From contig NZ_SROX01000001.1 of the NCBI RefSeq assembly GCF_013141915.1, positions 1,054,001 through 1,118,000 on the forward strand: a DNA stretch of 64,000 nucleotides, in the 5' to 3' direction. Shown here piece after piece: positions 26,247 to 37,601 of this stretch (position 1 is its first letter; every line of letters begins with the position of its first letter). The notes beneath the pieces are model-generated. The model did not search any database. It was not told where the DNA came from and saw only the letters and a list, made by a program, of their open reading frames with translations. Origin of the DNA: Cupriavidus necator (GTDB lineage Bacteria; Pseudomonadota; Gammaproteobacteria; Burkholderiales; Burkholderiaceae). The translations under genes were made by a program, and so were the position numbers.

Positions 26247-26541
26247 GAATGTCTCTTGCTGTGCTGGAGTGGCAGTGATCCGGCAGCCTTGCCGGCTGGG
26301 TGCCGGTCTGCGGTGCCGTCTGGCGTTGCGCCGATGGAAGGTGGGTCGCCTCCGCATTGTTAGGACAACCAGGGCGGGCCATGCCTGTCCGACAACTCAG
26401 CACTTTAGCACCGGTGTGGGGCACTCGACAGTCAAAACACCTGTGACAGCGGCGTCAAAGCCGCATTTTGGTGCGACAGCAAGGGGATTTCCGTGCGATC
26501 AGCGGACATAGACATGCCGCCGGGCTGAGGCAGCGACGTCG

Positions 26542-27297
26542 TTACGCAATCAGCAGCTTGTTGCCCCGTTCCTTCAGGGCCGCGCCCAGCTCAGGCTCCG
26601 GCGCCATGTCGGTGATGACCCAGGCCGCCAGTTCGGCGTGCTTGATCGTGATGCCGGTGTTGCGGCCGAACTTGGTATGGTCGGCCACCACGCAGGCCAC
26701 GTCCGCGGCCAGCAGCATGCGGCTGCGCAGCTCGGCCGCGGCGCGCGAGAAATCGCAGATTTCGCCGCGCGGCGTGATGCCGCCGATGCCGATAAAGGCA
26801 AAGTCGGTGTGGTAGCGCGACAGCTGCTCGATGGTGTCCCAGCCGTGCGTGGCGTCTTCGTTGTCCTGCAGCTCGCCGCCCAGCACGATCACGCGGTTGC
26901 CGTTGCGCCGCCCCAGCAGCTGGGCGATGGCGAGATCGTTGGTGTAGACCAGCAGGTTGTGGTGCCCATGCAGCGCCTGCGCCACCGCGTGCGTGGTGGT
27001 GCCGTAGTCCAGGATCAGCGAAGCACCGTCGCGCACCAGCTCGGCCGCGCGCACGCCGATGGCGCGCTTGCCTTCGGCATTGACCAGCGCGCGCGTCTGG
27101 GTATCGGGCTCGGTGCGGTCCGGCGCCAGCGCGCCGCCATGGGTCAGCACCAGCAGCCCGCGCGTGGCCAGCGCGTTGAGGTCGCGCCGGATGGTCTCGC
27201 GCGACACGTCGAGTTCGCTCACCAGCTCGCTGATGGCCAGCGCGCCGGTCGCGGAGAGCTGGTCGAGGATGTATTTCTGCCGTTGTTCGGCGAGCAC
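26542..27297 (-). CDS. DeoR/GlpR-family transcriptional regulator
   Basis: The 251-residue protein has a DeoR helix-turn-helix at about residues 1-57 (AEQRQKYILDQLSATGALAI and SRETIRRDLNALATRGLLV) and a sugar-phosphate-isomerase-like sensor domain with LDYGTTTHAVAQAL and GGITPRGEICDFSRAAAELR. Such regulators usually respond to phosphorylated sugars or related metabolites. I chose the GTG at 27297 behind GGAG. It lies downstream of phnY on the same strand, but hairpin copy C separates them, and a role in phosphonate use is not evident. Confidence 0.88.
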   Translation of the reverse strand: MLAEQRQKYILDQLSATGALAISELVSELDVSRETIRRDLNALATRGLLVLTHGGALAPDRTEPDTQTRALVNAEGKRAIGVRAAELVRDGASLILDYGTTTHAVAQALHGHHNLLVYTNDLAIAQLLGRRNGNRVIVLGGELQDNEDATHGWDTIEQLSRYHTDFAFIGIGGITPRGEICDFSRAAAELRSRMLLAADVACVVADHTKFGRNTGITIKHAELAAWVITDMAPEPELGAALKERGNKLLIA

Positions 27298-27390
27298 GGT
27301 GACTCCGGGAGGATCGGGAACTTGGGGGCTGATTCTAGCGCAGCCTATCCTTGGCGTGCCAAGGCGCCGTGCCCCGAACAACCGCTTGCA

Positions 27391-27424
27391 TGCTCCCCTC
27401 TCCCGCTTGCGGGAGAGGGGAGCA
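27391..27424. terminator. Dispersed hairpin copy C downstream of phnY
   Basis: TGCTCCCCTCTCCCGC-TT-GCGGGAGAGGGGAGCA is a perfect 16-bp stem followed by AACCGG. It lies between the phnY stop and the DeoR start. Confidence 0.65.
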
Positions 27425-27456
27425 AACCGGCCGTAGCTGTCACGCTTTCCGGCGCC

Positions 27457-28920
27457 TCACCCCCACGGCAGCGTAATCGTCTTCAGATTGGTAAAGCTCT
27501 TCGCCGCCTCCTGCACCCCCTCCTTGTACCCCAGCCCCGAATCCTTGATGCCGCCGAACGGCGTCAGTTCGATGCGGTAGCCAGGCACTTCCCACAGGTT
27601 GACCGTGCCCACATGGAGCGCATTGGCGATCTTGGTGAACGCCTCGATATTGTTGGTGCATACGCCGGACGACAGCCCGAACGCGGTGCCGTTGGAAATC
27701 CGGATGGCGTCGTCGACGTCGCGGAAGGTGATGATCGGCGATACCGGACCAAAGGTTTCCTCGCGCACCACCGTCATCGACGGATCGACGCGGTCCAGCA
27801 CGGTGGGCGAGTAGCTGGCCCCATTGCGCTGGTTGCCCGCCAGCAGGCGCGCGCCCTGCGCCACCGCCTCGTTGACGCGGGCTTCGAACAGCTGCGCGGC
27901 CTGTTCGTCGATCACGGTGCCCATGTCGACGCCGCGGTCCATCGGGTCGCCATACTTCCAGGCGCGGGTCTTCTCCACCACCAGCTCGGTGAAGCGACCC
28001 GCCACGGCCTGATGCACCAGCATGCGCTTGACCGCGGTGCAGCGCTGGCCCGAATTCTTGTACGAACCCTGCACCGCCAGGTCCGAGGCGCGCTCCAGGT
28101 CGGCGTCGTCCAGGACGATCAGCGGGTCGTTGCCGCCCAGTTCCAGCACCACGCGCTTGTAGCCAGCCTTGCTCGCAATGTACTTGCCGATCGCCACGCC
28201 GCCGGTAAAGGTGACGAGGTCCACCGCGGGGTGCGTGATCAGCTCGTCGGCGATCTCGCGCGGGTCGCCGGTGACCACCTGCAGCATCTGCGGCGGCAGG
28301 CCCGCCTCATACAGCAGGTCGGCCAGGTAGAACGCCGACAGCGGCACCTTTTCCGACGGCTTGAGCACCATGCGGTTGTTGGTGGCGATCGAAGGCGCCA
28401 CCTTGTGCGCGACCTGGTTCATCGGGTGGTTGAACGGCGTGATCGCGCAGATCACTCCCATCAGCGGCTCGCGCTGGGTCATCACGCGGCGCTTCTTGCC
28501 GTGCGGCGTCAGGTCGCACGAGAATAGCTGGCCGTCGTCGCGCAGCGCCTCGGTGGCGGCAAAGCCCAGCACGTCGGCGACGCGGCCGATCTCGTACAGC
28601 GAATCCTTCTTGGACAGGCCGGACTCGAGCGTGATCAGGTCCGACGCCTCCTCGGTACGCTCGCGCAGCAGGGCCGCGGCGCGGTTCAGGATGGCGGCGC
28701 GCTCATAGCGCGTCAGCGTGGCGCGGTAGGCCTGGCCCACCTCGAAGGCGCGGCGCACGTCCTCGAGCGTGGCCTTCGGCACGGTGCCGACCAGCGCGCC
28801 GTCAAACGGATTGCGCACTTCGATCACGCGCTCGCGCACGATCTTCTGGCCATCGATGCGCAGTGCCTCGGCGCGGAAGTGGGGGCTGACGGCGCCAGCG
28901 GGAAATTGGGGGGCGTTCAT
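27457..28920 (-). CDS. phnY: Phosphonoacetaldehyde dehydrogenase PhnY
   Basis: PhnY oxidises phosphonoacetaldehyde to phosphonoacetate with NAD+. The 487-residue aldehyde dehydrogenase has the catalytic C294 in [12 protein letters not shown]260 in LELGGNDP and FTGGVAIGK for cofactor binding. The assignment to PhnY rather than another aldehyde dehydrogenase rests on its position 89 bases downstream of phnA and beside the AEP importer and phnW, and on general resemblance to PhnY sequences. The ATG at 28920 follows GGAGGAGACTC. Confidence 0.88.
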   Translation of the reverse strand: MNAPQFPAGAVSPHFRAEALRIDGQKIVRERVIEVRNPFDGALVGTVPKATLEDVRRAFEVGQAYRATLTRYERAAILNRAAALLRERTEEASDLITLESGLSKKDSLYEIGRVADVLGFAATEALRDDGQLFSCDLTPHGKKRRVMTQREPLMGVICAITPFNHPMNQVAHKVAPSIATNNRMVLKPSEKVPLSAFYLADLLYEAGLPPQMLQVVTGDPREIADELITHPAVDLVTFTGGVAIGKYIASKAGYKRVVLELGGNDPLIVLDDADLERASDLAVQGSYKNSGQRCTAVKRMLVHQAVAGRFTELVVEKTRAWKYGDPMDRGVDMGTVIDEQAAQLFEARVNEAVAQGARLLAGNQRNGASYSPTVLDRVDPSMTVVREETFGPVSPIITFRDVDDAIRISNGTAFGLSSGVCTNNIEAFTKIANALHVGTVNLWEVPGYRIELTPFGGIKDSGLGYKEGVQEAAKSFTNLKTITLPWG

Positions 28921-29009
28921 GAGTCTCCTCCGGTCAATACAGGCTCAGACAGCGGCTCGAACAGCAGACTCAAGCTGCGTGCCCGAACCGCTCGATACGA
29001 TCCACGCGT

Positions 29010-31038
<2,029 letters not shown>

Positions 31039-31109
31039 GAAAACTCCCGTTTGTGACGGATTCAGCAATATCGAAAATCCTTATTGCCATTAAAGCAAGC
31101 GGTTTGTAT

Positions 31110-31121
31110 ATTGTCAACAAT
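31110..31121. promoter_or_regulatory. Candidate GntR operator 1 in the phn control region
   Basis: ATTGTCAACAAT has perfect arms ATTGT/ACAAT with a two-base centre, close to the FadR-subfamily pattern TnGT-n-ACnA. It lies 72 bases upstream of the GntR start codon. Confidence 0.5.
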
Positions 31122-31189
31122 CAAGACATCGGCGCAGAGCAACGGGTGGCACGCAGCCGGCAAGAAGTTGGGCATATGTTTTGCAAGTG

Positions 31190-31200
31190 TTGTAGCACAA
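31190..31200. promoter_or_regulatory. Candidate GntR operator 2 in the phn control region
   Basis: TTGTAGCACAA matches the FadR-subfamily consensus TnGTnnnACnA exactly, with full TTGT/ACAA symmetry. It lies 103 bases before the binding-protein gene. Confidence 0.55.
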
Positions 31201-31302
31201 GGGTTTTATGGTGATTCAATGTTGTGCAGCGCGCCCCATGGCATTGCAACAGATTCACCACATTGACACATTTCTCCACCTACAATGCCGGAAGGAGTCC
31301 CC

Positions 31303-32337
31303 ATGCAACCGTCCTTCACCAACACCCTGCGCACCGCCGCCGCCGTGCTTGCGCTAGCCGCCAGCGGCACCGCGCTGGCCCAGAAGACCACGCTGACCGT
31401 CTACACGGCGTGGGAGACCGAGACCCTCAAGCCCTATGCCGAGGGCTTTGCCAAGGTGGCGCCCGATATCGAACTGAAATACGTGCGCGACTCCACCGGC
31501 GTCATCACCGCCAAGGCGCTGGCCGAAAAAACCAACCCACAGGCCGACGTGATCGCCGGGCTGGCGGCGTCGAGCCTGGAACTGCTCAAGCAGGAAGGGA
31601 TGCTGACGCCGTACACCCCCAAGGGTTTCGAGAAGCTCACGCGCGACTACAGCGACAAGGCCAATCCGCCGTCATGGGTGGGCCTGGACGTCTGGGGTGC
31701 CACCATCTGCTTCAACACCGTCGAGGCCAAGAAGCGCAACCTGCCGCGCCCCGAAACCTGGAAGGACCTGGCCAAGCCGGTCTACAAGGGCGCCATCGTG
31801 ATGCCCAACCCGGCCTCTTCCGGCACCGGCTTCCTCGACGTGACCGCCTGGCTGCAGCTCTTCGGCGAGCAGGACGGCTGGAAATACATGGACGCGCTGC
31901 ACGAGAACATCGCGCAATACACGCATTCCGGCTCCAAGCCCTGCAAGCAGGCAGGCGCCGGCGAATTCCCGATCGGCGTTTCGTTCGAGCTGCGCGCGCA
32001 CAAGACACTGGCCTCGGGCGCGCCGATCGAGATGATCTTCCCGAAGGAGGGCCTGGGCTACGACATGGAGGCCGCCGGCATCGTCAAGGGCACCAAGAAG
32101 ATGGAGGCCGCGCAGCGCTACCTGGACTGGCTTGCCAGCAAGGAAGCCAACCAGCTGTTCGCCAGGGACTGGGCCATCGTGGCTTACCCGGGCGTGGCGC
32201 GCAAAGTGGAGACCATCCCGGCCAACTACGAGCAGATGCTGGTCAAGAACGATTTCAGCTACATCGCCAAGAACCGCGAGCGGGTGCTGACTGAATGGCA
32301 GAAGCGCTACGCCAGCAAGTCGGAAAAGCAGCCCTGA
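31303..32337 (+). CDS. phnS: 2-aminoethylphosphonate ABC transporter, periplasmic binding protein
   Basis: The 344-residue protein has a signal peptide (FTNTLRTAAAVLALAASGTALA) and the iron/AEP-type extracellular solute-binding fold; TLTVYTAWETETLKPYAEGF, VRDSTGVITAKALAEK and PNPASSGTGFLDVTAWLQLF are typical of the PhnS2 group. It captures AEP in the periplasm. The ATG at 31303 follows GGAAGGAG; the preceding in-frame ATG at 31285 is less well placed. It is the first gene of the phnS-T-U-W operon. Confidence 0.9.
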   Translation: MQPSFTNTLRTAAAVLALAASGTALAQKTTLTVYTAWETETLKPYAEGFAKVAPDIELKYVRDSTGVITAKALAEKTNPQADVIAGLAASSLELLKQEGMLTPYTPKGFEKLTRDYSDKANPPSWVGLDVWGATICFNTVEAKKRNLPRPETWKDLAKPVYKGAIVMPNPASSGTGFLDVTAWLQLFGEQDGWKYMDALHENIAQYTHSGSKPCKQAGAGEFPIGVSFELRAHKTLASGAPIEMIFPKEGLGYDMEAAGIVKGTKKMEAAQRYLDWLASKEANQLFARDWAIVAYPGVARKVETIPANYEQMLVKNDFSYIAKNRERVLTEWQKRYASKSEKQP

Positions 32338-32352
32338 GCGCCGTCCTGTACA

Positions 32353-32387
32353 GGCGCCGCCGGCCCGTTTTGCGGGCAGGCGGCGCC
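32353..32387. repeat. Long stem-loop between phnS and the ATPase gene
   Basis: A 15-bp stem (GGCGCCGCCGGCCCG and its complement with one mismatch) closes a TTTTG loop. Such structures between a binding-protein gene and its membrane genes often stabilise the upstream mRNA or partly terminate transcription, giving more binding protein than transporter. Confidence 0.6.
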
Positions 32388-32419
32388 GGGTCCCCTAACA
32401 GAACACACAGGCCCACGCC

Positions 32420-33562
32420 ATGCAGACCTCCACATCCACGGCCGAGACCTACCTCAGCCTGAAAGGCATCCACAAGCGCTTCGGCGGCAGCAGCGGTGCC
32501 TTTGTCGCGCTCCACCATATCGACCTCGACGTGCGCCAGGGCGAGCTGCTGTGCTTCCTGGGCCCGTCGGGCTGCGGCAAGACAACGCTGCTGCGCATCA
32601 TCGCCGGGCTGGAATCGCAGAGCGCCGGCACCATCCGCCAGGGCGGGCGCGACATTTCCACGCTGCCGCCGATGGAGCGCGACTACGGCATCGTGTTCCA
32701 GTCCTACGCGCTGTTCCCAAACCTGACGGTGGCCGACAACGTGGCCTACGGCCTGGTCAACCGGCGCATGCCGCGCGACCAGCGCCGCGCGCGCGTGGCC
32801 GAGCTGCTGACCCTGGTGGGACTGCCGGACCGCGGCAACCAGTACCCGGCGCAGCTGTCGGGCGGCCAGCAGCAGCGCGTGGCAATTGCCCGCGCGCTGG
32901 CCACCTCGCCCGGCCTGCTGCTGCTGGACGAGCCGCTGTCGGCACTCGACGCGCGCGTGCGGGTGCGGCTGCGCAGCGAGATCCGCGCGCTGCAGCAGCG
33001 GCTGAACATCACCACCATCCTGGTCACGCACGACCAGGAAGAGGCGTTGTCGATGGCGGACCGCATCGTGGTGATGAACCAGGGTGCGATTGAGCAGGTC
33101 GGCACTCCGGCGCAGATCTACCAGCGTCCGGCCACGCCGTTCGCGGCGGACTTCGTCGGCAAGACCAACATGCTGGGCGCGCGCATCTGCGGCGACGGCG
33201 AGCTGCACCTGGGCGGTGTGCGCATGCGCTGCGCCGCGCCCGTGGGCTGCTGCCCCGACGAGGACGTGCAGGTGTTCTTCCGCCCGGAAGACGTCTGCGT
33301 GCGCGGCATCGAACAGCATGGCCCCAATGTGCTCGAGGCCACCGTCGACAAGATCGAATTTCTCGGCGCGTTTTCGCGCCTGACGCTGCGGCTGCCGGAC
33401 GCCGCGCCCGCGGCACCAGGCGGCGCCGGCGCAACGGGCAGCGCGCTGTATGCCGACCTTTCGCTCAATGACCTGCATGAGCTGCGCCCGCACACCGGCG
33501 ACCGGCTGCGCCTGGCCATTCCCGCTGACCGACTTCGCATCTTCCGCCACGCATGCGCATGA
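32420..33562 (+). CDS. phnT: 2-aminoethylphosphonate ABC transporter, ATPase
   Basis: The 380-residue ATPase has Walker A GPSGCGKTT, the Q-loop in VFQSYALFPNL, signature LSGGQQQRVA, Walker B LLLLDEPLSALDARVR and the H-loop in VTHDQEEAL, followed by a C-terminal TOBE-type domain of about 130 residues. It powers the phosphonate importer. It overlaps the permease gene by ten bases. The family (PotA/PhnT-like) is also used for spermidine and iron; the AEP assignment follows from context. Confidence 0.9.
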   Translation: MQTSTSTAETYLSLKGIHKRFGGSSGAFVALHHIDLDVRQGELLCFLGPSGCGKTTLLRIIAGLESQSAGTIRQGGRDISTLPPMERDYGIVFQSYALFPNLTVADNVAYGLVNRRMPRDQRRARVAELLTLVGLPDRGNQYPAQLSGGQQQRVAIARALATSPGLLLLDEPLSALDARVRVRLRSEIRALQQRLNITTILVTHDQEEALSMADRIVVMNQGAIEQVGTPAQIYQRPATPFAADFVGKTNMLGARICGDGELHLGGVRMRCAAPVGCCPDEDVQVFFRPEDVCVRGIEQHGPNVLEATVDKIEFLGAFSRLTLRLPDAAPAAPGGAGATGSALYADLSLNDLHELRPHTGDRLRLAIPADRLRIFRHACA

Positions 33563-35370
33563 GCCTCACTGCGGCGCCGGCCACTACGTCTGCCACCATG
33601 CCGGCTACCGACACCGCCACCCCCGCCGCCAGCGTGCCGCCAGGGCCTGCCAGCCACGGCGCGCAGCCCGCGCCAGCGGCGCTGGCCGCCACCTCGGTGC
33701 GCGCGCACTGGACCGACCGCCTTGCCCACCTGCTGCTGGCGCTGGCCGCGCTGGCGCTGGCCTGCTTCGTGCTGGCGCCGATCGTGATGATCCTGGCCAA
33801 GAGCGTGCAGAACCGCGACGGCAGCCTGGCCGGCATCGCGCACTTCCGCGCCTACTTCAAGTCGCCCGCGCTGCTGCGCTCGGTGTGGAACAGCTTGTGG
33901 GTCTCGGCGCTTGCCACCTGCATCACGGTGCCGCTGGCGTTCGGCTTTGCCTACGCGCTCACGCGCAGCCGCATCGCCTGCAAGGGCCTGCTGCGCAACC
34001 TGGCGTTGATCCCGCTGCTGGCGCCTTCGCTGCTGGCGGCGATCTCGTTCATCTTCTGGTTCGGCAACCAGGGGCTGTTCAAGCCGTGGATGGGCAGCAC
34101 GCAGATCTACGGGCCGCTGGGCATCGTCGCCTCGCTGGTGTTCGCCACCTTTCCGCACGCACTGATGATCCTGATCACGGCGCTGTCGCTGACCGACGCG
34201 CGGCTGTACGAGGCCGCCGACGCGCTCGGCACCTCGACCGTGCGCAAGTTCGTCACCATCACCGTGCCGGGTGCGCGCTACGGCCTGGTCAGCGCCGCCA
34301 TGGTGGTGTTCACCTATGCGATCTCTGACTTCGGCATCCCCAAGGTGATCGGCGGCAACTTCCATATGCTGGCGACCGACATCTACAAGCTGGTGATCGG
34401 CATGCAGGACTTCTCGCAAGGCGCGGTGGTGTCGCTGATGCTGCTGGTGCCGGTGGCGGTCACATACTGGGTCGACGCACGCGTGCAACGCCGCCAGATG
34501 GCGCTGATGTCGGCGCGCTCGGTGCCCTATGTGCCGCGCCGCAGCCCGCGCTACGACCTGGCCATGGCGGTGTTCTGCTGGCTGATGGCGGCGCTGATGC
34601 TGGCGGTGATGGGCATGGCGGTGTACGCGTCCTTCGTCAAGCTGTGGCCGTACAACTTCTCGCTGTCGCTGAACCATTACCGGGTGGGCCTGGTCGAGGG
34701 CGGCGTGGTCGATTCCTACCTGAACAGCGTGCGCATGGCGGGCCTGGCCGCGGTGATCGGGCCGGTGTTCATCTTCGCCACCGCCTACTTGCTGGAGAAG
34801 AGCCGTGGCATGGACTGGCTGCGCAGCTTCGTGCGGCTGATGGCGGTGCTGCCGATGGGCGTGCCGGGGCTGGTGCTGGGGCTGGGCTACATCTTCTTCT
34901 TCGTGCCGCAGGCCAACCCCATGCACGGGCTGTACCAGACCCTGGGGATCCTGGTGCTGGTGACCATCGTCCACTATTACGCGTCGTGCCACCTGACGGC
35001 GGTGACCGCGCTCAAGCAGCTCGACAGCGAGTTCGAGGCCGTGTCGGCGTCGCTCAAGGTGCCGTTCTACAAGACCTTCTTCAAGGTCACGGTGCCGGCC
35101 TGCCTGCCCGCCATCCTGGAGATCTCGCGCTACCTGTTCATCAATGCCATGACCACGGTCTCGGCGGTGGTGTTCCTGTACGGCGCCGACACCAAGCTGG
35201 CTTCGGTGGAGATCGTCAACCTGGACGAGTCCGGCGACATCGGCCCGGCCGCGGCGATGGCCACGCTGGTGGTGCTGACCTCGGCCTTCGCCTGCCTGCT
35301 CTATTACCTGCTGCAACGCGTGCTCGATTGCAAGACCCAAGCCTGGCGCCAGGGCCAGGGCAACGACTGA
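33553..35370 (+). CDS. phnU: 2-aminoethylphosphonate ABC transporter, fused permease
   Basis: The 605-residue inner-membrane protein is two permease domains in one chain, each with about six membrane segments and an EAA-type cytoplasmic loop: [20 protein letters not shown] in the first half and [20 protein letters not shown] in the second. This tandem layout is that of the PhnU2 group and of iron FbpB-like permeases. An alternative start at 33559 would give a classical ATGA overlap with the ATPase gene. The N-terminal 50 residues are Ala/Pro/Thr-rich and of low complexity. Confidence 0.88.
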   Translation: MRMSLTAAPATTSATMPATDTATPAASVPPGPASHGAQPAPAALAATSVRAHWTDRLAHLLLALAALALACFVLAPIVMILAKSVQNRDGSLAGIAHFRAYFKSPALLRSVWNSLWVSALATCITVPLAFGFAYALTRSRIACKGLLRNLALIPLLAPSLLAAISFIFWFGNQGLFKPWMGSTQIYGPLGIVASLVFATFPHALMILITALSLTDARLYEAADALGTSTVRKFVTITVPGARYGLVSAAMVVFTYAISDFGIPKVIGGNFHMLATDIYKLVIGMQDFSQGAVVSLMLLVPVAVTYWVDARVQRRQMALMSARSVPYVPRRSPRYDLAMAVFCWLMAALMLAVMGMAVYASFVKLWPYNFSLSLNHYRVGLVEGGVVDSYLNSVRMAGLAAVIGPVFIFATAYLLEKSRGMDWLRSFVRLMAVLPMGVPGLVLGLGYIFFFVPQANPMHGLYQTLGILVLVTIVHYYASCHLTAVTALKQLDSEFEAVSASLKVPFYKTFFKVTVPACLPAILEISRYLFINAMTTVSAVVFLYGADTKLASVEIVNLDESGDIGPAAAMATLVVLTSAFACLLYYLLQRVLDCKTQAWRQGQGND

Positions 35371-35408
35371 TCTTTACTCTTTCCCTCCTTCCCAATCAGG
35401 AGCTCACC

Positions 35409-36542
35409 ATGATCCGCGGCAACGACCCGATCCTTCTGACCCCCGGCCCCCTGACCACCTCGCTCGCGACCAAGCAGGCCATGCTGCGCGACTGGGGCTC
35501 GTGGGACGCCGCCTTCAACGCCATCACGCGCAGCCTGTGCGACGATCTGGTGCGCATCGTCCACGGCGAAGGCACCCATGTCTGCGTGCCGATGCAGGGC
35601 AGCGGCACCTTCTCGGTGGAAGCAGCGATCGCCAACGTGGTGCCGCGCGACGGCAAGGTGCTGGTGCCGCAGAACGGCGCCTACTGCCAGCGCATCCTGA
35701 AGATCTGCAAGGTGCTGGGGCGCCCCAGCGTGGAACTGCCGATTCCGGAAGACCAGCCCGCCAGCGCCGCGCTGATCGAAGAGGCGCTGCGGCGCGACCC
35801 GTCGATCACGCACGTGGCACAGGTGCACTGCGAGACCGGCGCCGGCGTGCTCAACCCGCTGCAGGACATCGCCCTGCTGTGCCAGCGGCTGGGCAAGGGC
35901 CTGATCGTCGATGCCATGAGCTCGTTCGGCGCGATCGAGATCGATGCCCGCACCATGCCGTTCGACGCGCTGGTGGCCGCCACCGGCAAGTGCATCGAGG
36001 GCGTGCCCGGCATGGGCTTCGTGCTGATGAGGCAGGACGTGCTGGAAGCCAGCCAGGGCAACAGCCACTCGCTGGCGCTCGACCTCTACGACCAGTATGT
36101 CTACATGCAGAAGACCACCCAGTGGCGCTTCACGCCGCCCACGCACGTAGTCGCGGCGTTCCGCGCGGCGCTGGACCAGTTCCTGGAGGAAGGCGGCCAG
36201 CCGGTGCGCGGCGCGCGCTACCGCCGCAACTGCGACACGCTGGTGCAAGGCATGGCGGCGCTGGGCTTCCGCGCCTTCCTGCCGGCGGCGGTACAGGCGC
36301 CGATCATCGTCACCTTCCATGCGCCGGCGGATGCGCGCTATGACTTCAAGACGTTCTACAGCAAGGTGCGCGAGCGCGGCTACATCCTGTATCCGGGCAA
36401 GCTGACCCAGGTGGAAACCTTCCGCGTGGGCTGCATCGGCGCCATCGACGACAACGAGATGCGCAACGTGGTGACGGCGATCGGGGAAGTGCTGCGGGAA
36501 ATGGGGATCGCAATGCAGGCGCCGCTGGCGGAGGCAGCATGA
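35409..36542 (+). CDS. phnW: 2-aminoethylphosphonate-pyruvate transaminase PhnW
   Basis: PhnW transfers the amino group of AEP to pyruvate, giving phosphonoacetaldehyde and alanine. The 377-residue fold-type I PLP enzyme starts with the family motif [10 protein letters not shown] (9-18), has the phosphate-binding region [13 protein letters not shown], the Asp in [11 protein letters not shown] and the PLP-binding K194 in [12 protein letters not shown]. The ATG at 35409 follows AGGAG. It is the last clear gene of the phnSTUW operon. Confidence 0.95.
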   Translation: MIRGNDPILLTPGPLTTSLATKQAMLRDWGSWDAAFNAITRSLCDDLVRIVHGEGTHVCVPMQGSGTFSVEAAIANVVPRDGKVLVPQNGAYCQRILKICKVLGRPSVELPIPEDQPASAALIEEALRRDPSITHVAQVHCETGAGVLNPLQDIALLCQRLGKGLIVDAMSSFGAIEIDARTMPFDALVAATGKCIEGVPGMGFVLMRQDVLEASQGNSHSLALDLYDQYVYMQKTTQWRFTPPTHVVAAFRAALDQFLEEGGQPVRGARYRRNCDTLVQGMAALGFRAFLPAAVQAPIIVTFHAPADARYDFKTFYSKVRERGYILYPGKLTQVETFRVGCIGAIDDNEMRNVVTAIGEVLREMGIAMQAPLAEAA

Positions 36543-36573
36543 CAACAAGCTAGTTCTCCCACGCTAGCAGCAA

Positions 36574-36605
36574 GCTCTCCTCTCCCGCGCGCGGGAGAGG
36601 GGAGC
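36574..36605. terminator. Dispersed hairpin copy D downstream of phnW
   Basis: GCTCTCCTCTCCCGC and GCGGGAGAGGGGAGC pair over 15 bp with one mismatch and a GC turn, followed by AAACC. It lies just after the phnW stop. Confidence 0.65.
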
Positions 36606-36658
36606 AAACCGGTGGGGCGTGCCAACGCACCAGCAGACCACAAGAACAACCTCTTTTC

Positions 36659-37510
36659 ATGTCCCTCCCCCCCGATTTCCACGGCCTCGCCTTTGCCGCC
36701 GTGATGCTGTCGGCGCTGATGCACGCGTCGTGGAACGCCATCGTCAAGATAGGCGGCGACCGCCTCTCGTCGATGGCGCTGATCGACACCTTCTGCCTGC
36801 TGGTGGCCCTGCCCTTCCTGTTCCTGGTGCATCCGCCCGCGCCCCAGGTGTGGCCGTTCCTGCTGGCCACGGTGGCGCTTGAGGTGGTCTACAAGCTGTC
36901 GCTGGTGGCCGCCTACAACCGCGGCGACTTCAGCCAGGCCTATCCGCTGATGCGCGGCTCGGCGCCGATGATGGTGGCGATCCTGCTGTTGCTGACCGGC
37001 AGCGAACGGCTGGGGCCAGGCGGCTATGCCGGCATCGCGCTCATTTGCTGCGGCCTGGTCAGCCTGGTGCACTGGCGCCGGCAGCCGGCAGACCTGCTCG
37101 GCTTTGCGCTGCTGGCCGGGGCCTGCCTGGCGGGCGGCACCGTGATCGACGGCACCGCGGTCAAGCGCCATGGCGAGGTCCTGACCTACATCGTCTGGCT
37201 GCAGGCGATGTCGCATGTGTTCATGCCCAGCTATGCCTTTGCCCGGCGCGGCATGGCGCTGGTGGCGCTGCTGCGCACGGAGTGGAAGCGCGCGTGGATC
37301 GGCGGCGTCAACCGCGTGGGCTCTTATGCGCTGATGCTGTGGGCGATGACCATGGCACCGGTGGCCAAGCTGGCGGCGCTGCGCGAGTCGAGCGTGATTT
37401 TCGCCGCGCTGCTGGGATATTTCTTGCTGCGCGAGGCCTTCGACCGCCGCCGCGTGGTGGCGACCGCGTTCGTGCTGCTGGGCATCGTGACACTGCAATT
37501 GGCACGATAA
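36659..37510 (+). CDS. EamA/DMT-superfamily transporter
   Basis: The 283-residue inner-membrane protein has about ten hydrophobic segments and the two-repeat layout of EamA transporters, starting with AAVMLSALMHASWNAIVKIG and ending with VIFAALLGYFLLREAFDRRR, the typical last-helix motif. Such carriers export or import small metabolites such as amino acids. It follows phnW on the same strand beyond a hairpin, so a link to phosphonate use is possible but unproven. No ribosome-binding site is strong. Confidence 0.85.
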   Translation: MSLPPDFHGLAFAAVMLSALMHASWNAIVKIGGDRLSSMALIDTFCLLVALPFLFLVHPPAPQVWPFLLATVALEVVYKLSLVAAYNRGDFSQAYPLMRGSAPMMVAILLLLTGSERLGPGGYAGIALICCGLVSLVHWRRQPADLLGFALLAGACLAGGTVIDGTAVKRHGEVLTYIVWLQAMSHVFMPSYAFARRGMALVALLRTEWKRAWIGGVNRVGSYALMLWAMTMAPVAKLAALRESSVIFAALLGYFLLREAFDRRRVVATAFVLLGIVTLQLAR

Positions 37511-37601
37511 ACCGCATGTTGCTTTTTGCGTTGTTTATTGGCGTTTTGTGGCATACCATGGCACGCATCTCCCACCGCTTTCGCCCTGCGCGTTGACCAC
37601 C

